From an uncultured Saprospiraceae bacterium (lineage in GTDB: Bacteria > Bacteroidota > Bacteroidia > Chitinophagales > Saprospiraceae): a stretch of DNA of 32,236 bases. Location of the stretch: contig CALFBH010000140.1 of the NCBI GenBank assembly GCA_937951615.1, positions 1 to 32,236 on the forward strand, in the 5' to 3' direction. A program made the translations under genes and the position numbers. The notes below the pieces were generated by a model. The model was not told the DNA's origin. It did not search any database and saw only the letters and a list, made by a program, of their open reading frames with translations. Of this stretch, positions 1 to 8,720 are shown piece after piece (position 1 is the stretch's first letter; the number at the start of each line of letters is the position of its first letter).

Positions 1-136
1 ACCATCGACCATCGACCATCGACCATCGACCATCGACCATCGACCATCGACCATCGACCATCGACCATCGACCATCGACCATCGACCATCGACCATCGAC
101 CATCGACCATCGACCATCGACCATCGACCATCGACC
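1..136. repeat. Heptanucleotide tandem array (ACCATCG)n
   Basis: About 19 perfect head-to-tail copies of the 7-bp unit ACCATCG, continuing beyond the left edge of the window. The unit belongs to the same sequence family (GACCATC/GACTATC) as the arms of the elements at 3367-3550 and 15588-15746, and its orientation matches the right arm of the latter. It may therefore be the expanded right arm of another such element whose core lies outside the window. It ends about 110 bp before the SusC gene. The remaining stretch to 245 holds no gene and no promoter that I could identify with confidence. Confidence 0.95.
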
Positions 137-245
137 CAGAAAATAAAACAGTCCGCCTCCTGCCAGAAGCGAACTGCGATTTAATATAAAAGGTAATAGA
201 GACAATTCTCCGATTACCAATTACAAAACAAAAAGTAAATATAGA

Positions 246-3200
246 ATGAAGTTATTTCCCTACCAAATGAGTAGCGGGTTCAAACGAAAAAAACCTGCTA
301 TATTCTGTCTTGGCTTGTTGATGTTGGCATTGCCAATATTGCTTTCAGCAACAACACTCAACAGCCCGACCGCCACCGTTACGGGTACAGTAATCGACTC
401 AGACGGAATACCACTGATTGGTGTAAATGTTGTCATTGCAGGGACTGAAAAAGGTACAGTAACCGACATTGACGGCAATTACTCCATTGACGCGCCGGAA
501 GGCAGCGTATTAGAATTCTCTTATATTGGTTTTCAAAACAAAAAAGTAGCCGTAAACGGCAGATCACAGGTCGATGTCACTATGCAAGGTGATTCCGAAT
601 TGCTGGATGAAGTGGTTGTAATCGGTTATGGTGTTCAGCGTAAAAGCGATCTCACTGGCTCAGTCGCTAAACTAGATGGCAAGGAACTCTCCAATGTCAC
701 GGTAGGTAATGCAACATCTGCACTACAGGGCAGAATGGCGGGTGTTCAAGTGGAGAATTTCGGCGGACAGCCAGGCGGTGCAGCTAATGTATTTGTTCGT
801 GGAGTCAGCTCACTCACCAATTCTTATCCCTTGTATGTCATTGATGGAACATTCACCGACAATATGAGCGGAATCAATCCGAAGGACATCGAGTCTATTG
901 AAGTACTTAAAGATGCTTCCGCAGCAGCTATTTATGGTTCGCGTGCAGCGAATGGCGTTGTACTCGTCACGACCAAGCGTGGAAAAGCAGGTAAAGCAAG
1001 AATCAATCTGGACATGCGGGCAGGTATAGAATCGCCTAGCAAAATGCTGGATTATCTCAGCGGATCCGAGTTTGTAGCTTATCGTAATCAACTGGAAGAA
1101 AATGATGGTACAGGTTTCGTACTGGAGGACAATGGTGTGAGTACAGACTGGCAAGATTTGTCATTGAATAATGGCGGATTGCAAGATTATGGTATTTCTG
1201 CTTCTGGCGGTAGCGAAAATTCTACCTACTTTATTTCTGGTAATTATTTCAATCAGGATGGCATCCTCGTCGGTTCTGGTTTTCAACGTTATAATGCCCG
1301 CGCCAACAGCTATTTCAAGTTGGGCAAATTGACTATTAATGAATCCCTCTCCCTGACTTCTTCCGAATTGCAGGAAAATGAATGGTTTGGTTTTGAAGGT
1401 TCTACTGCACCCATACTAAGAGAAAATGCTCCCGAAAACGAAGGCGGTTATGAAGCGCCAGATGCATCTGTTCACAATTTTGGTGGCATCAATAAATATG
1501 CGATGGCAAACCTGGAAGAGAATAAACGCCTGTCTCGCAATTTATTGGGCAATGTCAATGTAGGGTATGAAATCATAGAAGGATTGACAGCAAAAGTGAA
1601 TCTAGGTGTTGATTATCTCAATAGCGTTAAAACGACTTTCCGCCCGACCTATTTTATGAGTAACACGGATCCGGTTTTTAATAGTAACACAGAAAATGAC
1701 CTGACAGACGTGCGTTCAGAAGGAACACTGATTCAGGTAGAACCTACATTGGGGTATAATAATGAATTTGGCAAAAGCCGTGTCAATGCGGTAGTCGGTT
1801 TTGGTCAGTTGCGCTCTGATTTGAGAGAAGTGGCTATTTATGGACAAAATTTGCCGAATAACGATATTGCTACAGTAGGCGCAGCAGGTACGGTTCAGAA
1901 TATTGGTGGAGGTAATTTCACCAGCGCATTGCGTTCTGTTTTCGGACGGGTTAATTATGCTTTTAATGATAAATATTTGGTAACAGCTACACTACGTCGC
2001 GATGCTTCTTCCAAATTTGCGGAAGAATATCGTGTAGGTTATTTCCCATCCTTCTCAGTAGGTTGGAAAGTAAGCGGAGAAGACTTCTGGCCGGAAAGTG
2101 GCTTAGTCAATTCATTGAAAATAAGAGCAGGTTATGGAGAATTGGGTTCACAGGACATTCCTGATTATGCTTTTCAATCTGTCTATAACCTGACCTCTAA
2201 TGCCTCTTTTGGTGGGCAAACTGTTCCTGGTTTTGCACAAACTTCTTTCAATCTGGAGAATATCAAATGGGAAACAGCACGGACAACCAATATCGGAGCA
2301 GATATGGGGTTCTGGGATGACCAATTGACGCTGTCTGCGGAATATTTCAATAAAGATGTTAGTGATGTATTGGTTGGTGTCGTCCTACCAGCAAGTAGCG
2401 GTTCTAGTGTACCCGTCATTCAAAATGTCGGCCAAGTCAATAATAAAGGCTTTGAACTGGAAGCCACTTATCGCAAGTCGGGCAACTTCCATTATGCCAT
2501 CAGTGCCAACCTTGGAACTGTACGAAACAAAGTCGTCAGCCTACCAAATCCGGTCATCGGGCCATCCACCACAGAAGATTTAGTACGTGTCAATCGTTTT
2601 ATTGAAGGACAACCACTTGGTGTGTATTGGGGCTTTGAAGTAGAAGGGGTATATGCAGATCAGGCAGCTATTGATAATGATCCAAATATTGCCAATGATC
2701 CAGCTCGTCGTTCTAGTGTACAACCTGGTGATTTTATTCGAAGAGACTTGACAGGTGATGGCATTGTAGATAATGAGGACCAAACTGTACTCGGTAATCC
2801 AACACCCGATTTTTCTTATGGACTGAACTTTACTGGCGGTATTGCAGGTATTGATTTTGGTTTGTTCTTCCAAGGTGTACAAGGCAATGAAATTTACAAT
2901 TTGAATAAATTATTCAATATTTTCTGGGCAGATGACAATAAACTCAGTGTAGTACAGGATGCCTGGACGCCAAGCAATACGAATACAGACATTCCGCGTG
3001 CAACTACACTAGATCAGGCTGTAAACAGTGCGCCTTCCTCTTTCTTTGTCGAAGATGGTTCTTATCTCAGACTCAAAGCCCTTGAAGTGGGTTACACCTT
3101 AGATGACAAAATTAATGTAGACTGGCTAAGTAATGTACGCGTGTTCGTGAATACGCAAAATGTGTTTGTACTTTCAGGTTATTCGGGCTACGACCCAGAT

Positions 3201-3350
3201 GTATCTTCTACCAATGGTGGACGTGCTAATGTGGATTTAGGTTTTTATGGCTATCGCCCAAGCGTGAATCCATTGCTGGGTAGAGGACTTGACAGTCGCG
3301 CTTATCCCAATGCTAGAAGTATCGTATTTGGCGTACAAGCTACATTTTAA
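246..3350 (+). CDS. SusC/RagA-family TonB-dependent outer membrane transporter
   Basis: A 1034-residue outer-membrane porin that would import glycan fragments with energy from TonB/ExbBD. Seen in order: a charged N-terminus with a hydrophobic signal segment (about residues 14-36); a carboxypeptidase-D-like regulatory domain (about 44-117, GTVIDSDGIPLIGVNV); a TonB-box-like stretch DEVVVIGYG at about 121-129; a plug domain with the SusC-typical VRGVSSL, YVIDG and AAIYGSRAANGVVLVTTKRG motifs (about 180-245); then a long beta-barrel ending in an aromatic residue (GVQATF). Length is normal for the family. The start at 246 is preceded by an A-rich tract (AAATATAGA) and no Shine-Dalgarno; M9 at 270 is an alternative. 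The SusD partner follows after a 230-bp gap that contains a repeat element. The alpha-galactosidase in the same run suggests a galactoside ligand, which is inference. Confidence 0.97.
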   Translation: MKLFPYQMSSGFKRKKPAIFCLGLLMLALPILLSATTLNSPTATVTGTVIDSDGIPLIGVNVVIAGTEKGTVTDIDGNYSIDAPEGSVLEFSYIGFQNKKVAVNGRSQVDVTMQGDSELLDEVVVIGYGVQRKSDLTGSVAKLDGKELSNVTVGNATSALQGRMAGVQVENFGGQPGGAANVFVRGVSSLTNSYPLYVIDGTFTDNMSGINPKDIESIEVLKDASAAAIYGSRAANGVVLVTTKRGKAGKARINLDMRAGIESPSKMLDYLSGSEFVAYRNQLEENDGTGFVLEDNGVSTDWQDLSLNNGGLQDYGISASGGSENSTYFISGNYFNQDGILVGSGFQRYNARANSYFKLGKLTINESLSLTSSELQENEWFGFEGSTAPILRENAPENEGGYEAPDASVHNFGGINKYAMANLEENKRLSRNLLGNVNVGYEIIEGLTAKVNLGVDYLNSVKTTFRPTYFMSNTDPVFNSNTENDLTDVRSEGTLIQVEPTLGYNNEFGKSRVNAVVGFGQLRSDLREVAIYGQNLPNNDIATVGAAGTVQNIGGGNFTSALRSVFGRVNYAFNDKYLVTATLRRDASSKFAEEYRVGYFPSFSVGWKVSGEDFWPESGLVNSLKIRAGYGELGSQDIPDYAFQSVYNLTSNASFGGQTVPGFAQTSFNLENIKWETARTTNIGADMGFWDDQLTLSAEYFNKDVSDVLVGVVLPASSGSSVPVIQNVGQVNNKGFELEATYRKSGNFHYAISANLGTVRNKVVSLPNPVIGPSTTEDLVRVNRFIEGQPLGVYWGFEVEGVYADQAAIDNDPNIANDPARRSSVQPGDFIRRDLTGDGIVDNEDQTVLGNPTPDFSYGLNFTGGIAGIDFGLFFQGVQGNEIYNLNKLFNIFWADDNKLSVVQDAWTPSNTNTDIPRATTLDQAVNSAPSSFFVEDGSYLRLKALEVGYTLDDKINVDWLSNVRVFVNTQNVFVLSGYSGYDPDVSSTNGGRANVDLGFYGYRPSVNPLLGRGLDSRAYPNARSIVFGVQATF

Positions 3351-3366
3351 AGGAAATTAAAGTTTC

Positions 3367-3550
3367 GTCGTCGGTCATCGGTCGTCAGACGATAGTTGTT
3401 TGATAGTTTAGGTCGATAGTCGATAGTCCATCGTCGATGGAAAAAACAATGATGTATATACATTTTGCATTTGCAAAATGCTTAAAAAAGCTGAGTGAAA
3501 TTGTTATTGCTTAAAAAACAGCCATCGACTATGGACTGCGGACTATGGAC
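3367..3550 (-). repeat. Palindromic element with inverted heptamer arms, copy 1
   Basis: Left arm of heptamers (CGATAGT, CGATAGT, CCATCGT, CGATGG; about 3391-3440). The core, 3441-3520, has the hairpin CATTTTGC-ATTT-GCAAAATG at 3461-3480. The right arm of complementary heptamers (CCATCGACTATGGACTGCGG..) is at 3521-3550. Read on the minus strand, the element aligns with 15588-15746: the arm is followed by GATGGCTGTTTTTTAA, then a T-rich core with the same TTTTGC/GCAAAA palindrome, then the inverted arm. It sits between susC and susD, so it could form a stem-loop in the operon transcript and affect the SusC/SusD ratio, which is inference. Confidence 0.8.
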
Positions 3551-3580
3551 AAAAAAATTACAAATTTTTAATAATAAGAA

Positions 3581-5143
3581 ATGAAAAAATACACAAAATA
3601 TGCAGCCGGACTAGCCTTTATGTTCTGCTTGCTCCTTCCATTCAGTTGTTCAGATGATTTACTCAATCAGGACAATACGAATACTGTCTCTTCAGCGACT
3701 TTCTGGAAAACACCGGAAGATGCTGCACTTGCCGTTAATGGAATGTACCATCCGCTGACAGGTACATTTTTCTGGGGACGAATCATCCATACAGGGGCAA
3801 TGTTGCGCTCGGATGTATTTAATGTTCGTCCTTTTGGAGTCAATACTGCGATGTCCACGTTTCAAGGAGAAGCTGGTGTAGCGCGTTGGGCAGTTGAGCC
3901 TTGGCAGGAATGCTATAAAGCTATTTATCGAGCGAATAGCGTGCTGGAAAATGTGAATGCAGAAAATGTACCTGATGGCGACCAGCGCAATGGATTTCTC
4001 GGACAAGCTTATTTCGTCCGCGCTTTTTCCAATTGGTATCTACTCAATCTGTATGGCAATGTGCCACTCGTGATAGAAACTGCAAAAGATGGAGATGACT
4101 TTTTCCCATCTCAGGCAACTAGAGATGCCGTCTGGAATCAGATTGTCGAAGACCTTGGACAGGCAGAAACTTTACTGCCTGCAAGCTGGGGCAGCGATGA
4201 TGCCGGTCGGCCGACTTCTGGAGCTGCTACTGCGCTGAAAGGCAAAAGTTACCTATATCAACAAAACTGGTCAGCAGCTTCTACAGCACTGATGAACGTA
4301 GTGACAAATGGAAATTACGATCTGCTACCCGCAGCACGTTACCACGAAAATTTTGATCAGACCAATGAAAATAATGAAGAGTCTGTATTTGAATTGCAAT
4401 ACCTCGGTGTAGCTTCCTTTGTATGGGGTGCAGATATTCCAGGCGCAGGTACAATGGGGAATTTTCACATTGATTACGCGCCACCTGAAAAGTCGCCAGA
4501 TCAGAGCCATTTTATCAACTCATGGGTGAAAGACTTGTTTGAAACAAATGGAGAAACGATTCGCCGTGACCAGACTTTGGCTTATGATTATCCGGGTTCT
4601 ACAGGTTATGGAGGCACTGCCTTTCTGACTGATTTTGCAGGCGATATCGCCGTAGCACAGGCAGATGGTATGGAGCCTATTTTTACTAGAAAATATTCAG
4701 GAATGGATGTTGGAGAACGGGAAGACGTAGATTTTCTAGGTACAAATGTAGGTACCAACTGGCGAATCATTCGTTATGCAGATGTCTTACTGATGTTGGC
4801 AGAAGCCCTCAATGAACAGGGACAAACTGCTAACGCAGAAACTTATGTCAATCTGGTCAGAGACCGCGCAGGCGTAAGCCAGATTAGCGGCTTGTCTCAG
4901 GCAGATATGCGTCAGGCGATCATAGATGAACGGGTACTGGAACTAACGGGTGAAGGACATCGCTTCTTCGATTTGGTACGCTGGGAACTGGCAGATGATT
5001 ATATGGGCGCTAGTTCTCTACACGGGCCGCATCCAAAATCACTAAGTGGCGGGACATTTCAGACCAGCAAACACGAGTATATCTGGATACCACAAAGCGA
5101 AGTAGATGCTAACTCAAACCTGGAACAAAATCCAGGCTACTAG
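3581..5143 (+). CDS. SusD/RagB-family nutrient-binding outer membrane lipoprotein
   Basis: A 520-residue lipoprotein that caps the SusC barrel and binds the glycan at the cell surface. The signal peptide ends in a lipobox (LLPFSC, Cys23), followed by SDDLL. The N-terminal SusD-like region (FWKTPEDAALAVNGMY, about 42-57) and TPR-like helices (YKAIYRANSVLENV; GFLGQAYFVRAFSNWYLLNLYGNVPLV) are typical. The C-terminal RagB/SusD domain ends with the family hallmark around NLVRDRAGV and IIDERVLELTGEGHRFFDLVRW (about 430-470). Length is usual for the family. It pairs with the SusC-like gene upstream and is probably co-transcribed with it through the repeat-bearing 230-bp gap. The start at 3581 follows an A-rich leader (AATAATAAGAAATG). 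Confidence 0.97.
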   Translation: MKKYTKYAAGLAFMFCLLLPFSCSDDLLNQDNTNTVSSATFWKTPEDAALAVNGMYHPLTGTFFWGRIIHTGAMLRSDVFNVRPFGVNTAMSTFQGEAGVARWAVEPWQECYKAIYRANSVLENVNAENVPDGDQRNGFLGQAYFVRAFSNWYLLNLYGNVPLVIETAKDGDDFFPSQATRDAVWNQIVEDLGQAETLLPASWGSDDAGRPTSGAATALKGKSYLYQQNWSAASTALMNVVTNGNYDLLPAARYHENFDQTNENNEESVFELQYLGVASFVWGADIPGAGTMGNFHIDYAPPEKSPDQSHFINSWVKDLFETNGETIRRDQTLAYDYPGSTGYGGTAFLTDFAGDIAVAQADGMEPIFTRKYSGMDVGEREDVDFLGTNVGTNWRIIRYADVLLMLAEALNEQGQTANAETYVNLVRDRAGVSQISGLSQADMRQAIIDERVLELTGEGHRFFDLVRWELADDYMGASSLHGPHPKSLSGGTFQTSKHEYIWIPQSEVDANSNLEQNPGY

Positions 5144-5180
5144 TTAGTGATTGGTAATTGGTTGATTGGTGATTAGTGTG
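5144..5180. repeat. Degenerate heptamer array (GATTGGT/AATTGGT)
   Basis: Immediately after the SusD stop there are near-heptameric repeats of TGATTGG, TAATTGG, TTGATTGG and TGATTAG. The same unit family recurs at 8648-8687, after the next gene, and its inverse (CGATTACCAATTAC) lies at about 210-224 before susC. The 5181-5225 remainder is AT-rich with no visible gene. Confidence 0.7.
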
Positions 5181-5225
5181 AAACAATCATAACAATTCAG
5201 CAATTCCTATACTTTAAGATATAGA

Positions 5226-8200
5226 ATGCTTTCATACACAATTGGTTTATATAAATCGGAGTTTGTCGGACTTAAAAAGCCCGGCAAACCTGATTTATTA
5301 AATGCCAAAATGTATGCACTTATTCTACTAATAAGTAGTCTTTCATCCTGCAAAAAAACAGGGACACCTCGTTTTGAATATCTGGATGCCGACCAGTCCG
5401 GGATTCATTTTTCCAATGACATCACAGAAAATGATTCTATCAATATTCTGGATTTTCATTATCTGTACAATGGCGGTGGAGTAGGGATTGGTGATTTTAA
5501 TAAAGACGGCTTGCCAGACATCTGCTTTACAGGTAATCAAGTAAGTTCTAAGCTTTATCTCAATACTGGAAATTTGCAATTCAAAGACATCAGCAAAACT
5601 GCAAATTTTCAGACGACGAGCTGGACAACTGGCGTTGCCATAGCCGATGTCAATGCCGATGGCTGGCAGGATATTTATCTCAGCGTAGGCGGAAAAATGT
5701 GTGGCGGACAATGCAAAAACAAACTATTTATCCACCAGGGCTTAGATGAGAATGGCTTGCCGAAATTCGAAGAACAAGCAGCTGAATATGGACTGGAAGA
5801 TGGTTTGTACACACAACAAGCTGCCTTTTTTGACTACGATTTGGATGGCGATTTGGACGTTTATTTATTACATAATATTGTTGATCCAAAAGACAAAAAT
5901 TCGCCTGCTCCAAAACATTATATCCACAAAGAAACTAGTGACCAATTACTACGAAACGACGCCGGGGAAAATGGAGTACATCCGACTTTTACCGATGTAT
6001 CTAAGCAGACAGGGATTGACAAAAGAGGTTATGGACTTGGCATTGCGATAGAAGATTTTAATCAGGACGGCTATGCTGATATTTACATTGCCAATGATTT
6101 TATATCAGAAGATTTACTTTATTTAAATCAGGGATTAGTCAATAAGGAGCATCAGGGTTTCAAGGAAGTTAGCCAAGACTTACTGGCACATGAAACCTAT
6201 AATAGCATGGGCGTCGATATTGCAGATGTCAATAATGATGCTTTGCCCGACATCATGGTGGTGGATATGCTGCCTGCTTATCATGAGCGACAAAAAACGA
6301 TGGTCGGGTTTATGAATTATGACAAATTTATGCTGTCGCAAAAACAAGGCTACACAGCACAGTTTATGAGAAATACGCTACAAATCAATAATGGTTTTTT
6401 GGAGGAGCAGCCACTTCGGTTTAGTGACTTAGGCTACATGGCTGGGGTGTATAAAACAGACTGGAGTTGGACACCTTTACTGGCTGACTTTGATAATGAT
6501 GGCGACCGCGATATGTACATTACCAATGGTTATGTAAAGGATATTACGGATTTGGATTTTGTGAATTATAGCAAACAGGGCAGTACTTTTGGAACAGCAA
6601 CAGCCCGCAGGACAGCCCTCGAAAAAGTGCTGGAAGACATGAAAGGCGTCCAGATAAATAATTACCTCTACGAAAATACCACTAGCACAACAACAGGCAG
6701 TAGCCCACAATTTACCAACCGGTCTACGGAATGGATGAAGTCCCAAAAATCCTATTCCAATGGCGCAGTGTATTCCGATTTGGACAATGATGGCGACCTG
6801 GATATTATCGTCAATAATATCAATGACAAAGCCTTTGTTTTACAGAATACAACAAACACGGCTACTCAACACTATTTAAAAATAAAACTTACAGGACTCT
6901 CGGAAAACTCAGACGGCATAGGAACGAAAATTTTCATTTACCATGATGAACGGCAACAATATCATTTTCAGTCGCCGCAGCGTGGTTATCTTTCTAGTGT
7001 AGATACTAGAATTCATTTTGGTTTAGGCGAAAGCCAGCAAATCGACTCGATAAAAGTCCTGTGGCAAAATGGACAAGTGGAGTATTTGTACAATGTTTCT
7101 GCCAATCAGCAATTAGAAATCAATATTGAAAATGGGATGGAAGTGGAACAGCGGGAAGCAGAGCGTGAGGAAAATTCAGGTTTTTTGAAAACATTAAAAC
7201 CAGAAAATCTGATTGATTTCAAACAAGAAGAAAATGCTTTTCACGATTATCACATACAGCATTTATTATTGCATCAATATTCGCGTAGCGGACCTTGTTT
7301 TGCTGTCGCAAATATAGACAATCAGCCAGGAGAAGAATTATTTGTCGGTGGAGCAAAAGGCTTTGCCGGACAAATTTTTCATCAAAATAAGAATGGACAA
7401 TATCAGTCTGTTTCATCACTTAATTCAGAATATGAAGACACCGATGCCTTGTTTTTTGATGCGGATAACGATGGAGATGTTGATCTTTATGTCGTCAGTG
7501 GAGGCACAGAGTTTAAACCAGAAAGCGCAGCCTATCAAGACCGCCTGTACCTGAATGACGGACAAGGCAATTTTGCGATAAGCAAAGAAAAGCTGCCAAC
7601 TATAACTGCTTCTGGCTCCTGCGTCATCAGTGCAGATTTTGACAAAGATGGCGATGAAGATTTATTCGTAGGCGGACGTGTAAAAGCACATCGTTTTCCG
7701 GAAATGCCGCGTAGCTATTTATTGGAAAATAAAAAAGGAAAATTCACAGACATCACGCCCGAAGACTTGAAATATACAGGCATGATAACTGATGCAGCCT
7801 GGGCAGATATAGACAAAGATGGCTGGCAAGACCTAACATTGGTAGGGGAGTGGATGCCCATTATATTTTTTAAAAATAAAAAAGGAAAACTGGAAAGAAG
7901 CGAAGCGGATATTCAAGATGAAAATGGCAAAAAAGCAGCCATACAAGGCTTGTGGAATTGCCTTGCGGCGAAAGACATGGACGGTGATGGAGATATAGAT
8001 TTTATTGCCGGAAATCAGGGACTCAATACTCGCCTGGAAGCCTCCGACAAAGAGCCACTAGTCCTCTTTACAGGTGATTATGATAAGAACGGAAGCCCTG
8101 ATCCGCTTGTTGGTAAATACGATTTCAATAAGGCCGGAGAACGTCGTCTTTATCCCATACACGCCCGCGATGATGTGATGAAACAAGTGGTCAAACTAAA

Positions 8201-8666
8201 GACCAGATACCAAAATTATAGCGATTTCAGCAAAGTCGATTTTAACACCCTGCTCACCCCAAATCAAAAAAATACTTTACAAGTCAACCAGCTACAAAGC
8301 TGCTATTTTGAAAACAAAGGAAATGGCAGTTTTGCAGCACATTTTTTACCCACAGCATGTCAGTGGGCACCCATACAGACAATTCTTGCAGATGATTTTG
8401 ACCAAGACGGACAAGTTGATGTACTCCTTGCGGGAAATGATTATTCAGCAGAAAGCAGTGGCGGCTGGCAGGATGGCACAACAGGCATTTTATTGAAAAA
8501 AAAGGACAAAATTTTTACCGCCATAAAGAGTACAGAAAGCGGATTTTATGTGCCGGGCGATGTGAGAGATTTAATAAAAATAAAAACCAATTCAGGTCAG
8601 CAAATTATTTTAGCCGGACAAAATTCGGATAGGATAAAGGCATTTGAGGTGATTGGTAATTGGTAA
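5226..8666 (+). CDS. VCBS/FG-GAP repeat lipoprotein with ASPIC/UnbV domain
   Basis: A 1146-residue surface protein often found beside SusC/SusD pairs in Bacteroidota; its role is probably carbohydrate or protein binding. Many FG-GAP/VCBS beta-propeller blades carry calcium-binding motifs of the D-x-D-x-D-G type (GDFNKDGLPD, ADVNADGWQD, DYDLDGDLD, ADFDNDGDRD, SDLDNDGDLD, FDADNDGDVD, KDMDGDGDID, DDFDQDGQVD). An ASPIC/UnbV-like segment (about 560-640: GTKIFIYHDERQQYHF.., IDSIKVLWQNGQ) lies between two propellers. A lipobox-like LSSC sits at residues 39-42. The start is uncertain: M1 at 5226 has the same ATAGAATG context as susC, while M29 at 5310 would give a very short lipoprotein signal and leave the 5261-5289 hairpin untranslated. 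The last codons (VIGNW) are encoded by the downstream heptamer array. Confidence 0.93.
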   Translation: MLSYTIGLYKSEFVGLKKPGKPDLLNAKMYALILLISSLSSCKKTGTPRFEYLDADQSGIHFSNDITENDSINILDFHYLYNGGGVGIGDFNKDGLPDICFTGNQVSSKLYLNTGNLQFKDISKTANFQTTSWTTGVAIADVNADGWQDIYLSVGGKMCGGQCKNKLFIHQGLDENGLPKFEEQAAEYGLEDGLYTQQAAFFDYDLDGDLDVYLLHNIVDPKDKNSPAPKHYIHKETSDQLLRNDAGENGVHPTFTDVSKQTGIDKRGYGLGIAIEDFNQDGYADIYIANDFISEDLLYLNQGLVNKEHQGFKEVSQDLLAHETYNSMGVDIADVNNDALPDIMVVDMLPAYHERQKTMVGFMNYDKFMLSQKQGYTAQFMRNTLQINNGFLEEQPLRFSDLGYMAGVYKTDWSWTPLLADFDNDGDRDMYITNGYVKDITDLDFVNYSKQGSTFGTATARRTALEKVLEDMKGVQINNYLYENTTSTTTGSSPQFTNRSTEWMKSQKSYSNGAVYSDLDNDGDLDIIVNNINDKAFVLQNTTNTATQHYLKIKLTGLSENSDGIGTKIFIYHDERQQYHFQSPQRGYLSSVDTRIHFGLGESQQIDSIKVLWQNGQVEYLYNVSANQQLEINIENGMEVEQREAEREENSGFLKTLKPENLIDFKQEENAFHDYHIQHLLLHQYSRSGPCFAVANIDNQPGEELFVGGAKGFAGQIFHQNKNGQYQSVSSLNSEYEDTDALFFDADNDGDVDLYVVSGGTEFKPESAAYQDRLYLNDGQGNFAISKEKLPTITASGSCVISADFDKDGDEDLFVGGRVKAHRFPEMPRSYLLENKKGKFTDITPEDLKYTGMITDAAWADIDKDGWQDLTLVGEWMPIIFFKNKKGKLERSEADIQDENGKKAAIQGLWNCLAAKDMDGDGDIDFIAGNQGLNTRLEASDKEPLVLFTGDYDKNGSPDPLVGKYDFNKAGERRLYPIHARDDVMKQVVKLKTRYQNYSDFSKVDFNTLLTPNQKNTLQVNQLQSCYFENKGNGSFAAHFLPTACQWAPIQTILADDFDQDGQVDVLLAGNDYSAESSGGWQDGTTGILLKKKDKIFTAIKSTESGFYVPGDVRDLIKIKTNSGQQIILAGQNSDRIKAFEVIGNW
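5261..5289 (+). promoter_or_regulatory. Stem-loop at the 5' end of the VCBS lipoprotein gene
   Basis: An imperfect inverted repeat: GTTTGTCGGACTT, loop AAA, AAGCCCGGCAAAC. As RNA it gives 13 paired positions with one G-U and one A-C mismatch. It lies between the two possible starts (5226 and 5310). If translation starts at 5310 it would be a leader hairpin; if at 5226 it is inside the coding sequence. There is no T-run after it, so it is not a standard terminator. It may be a REP-type palindrome. Confidence 0.55.
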
Positions 8667-8687
8667 TTGCTTGCTGGTGATTGGTGA
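8648..8687. repeat. Degenerate heptamer array overlapping a stop codon
   Basis: Repeats of TGATTGG, TAATTGG, TAATTGC and TGATTGG. The array begins inside the VCBS gene and supplies its last codons and stop, then continues to the leader of the alpha-galactosidase gene. It is the same unit family as 5144-5180. Confidence 0.75.
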
Positions 8688-8720
8688 CGTTACGGATCTT
8701 ATGCCTACAAAAAAAGAAAA

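Noticed and set aside
5746-6051. Alternative 101-residue plus-strand open frame inside the VCBS gene
   Set aside because: It is out of frame with a gene of clear domain content and shows no protein features of its own.
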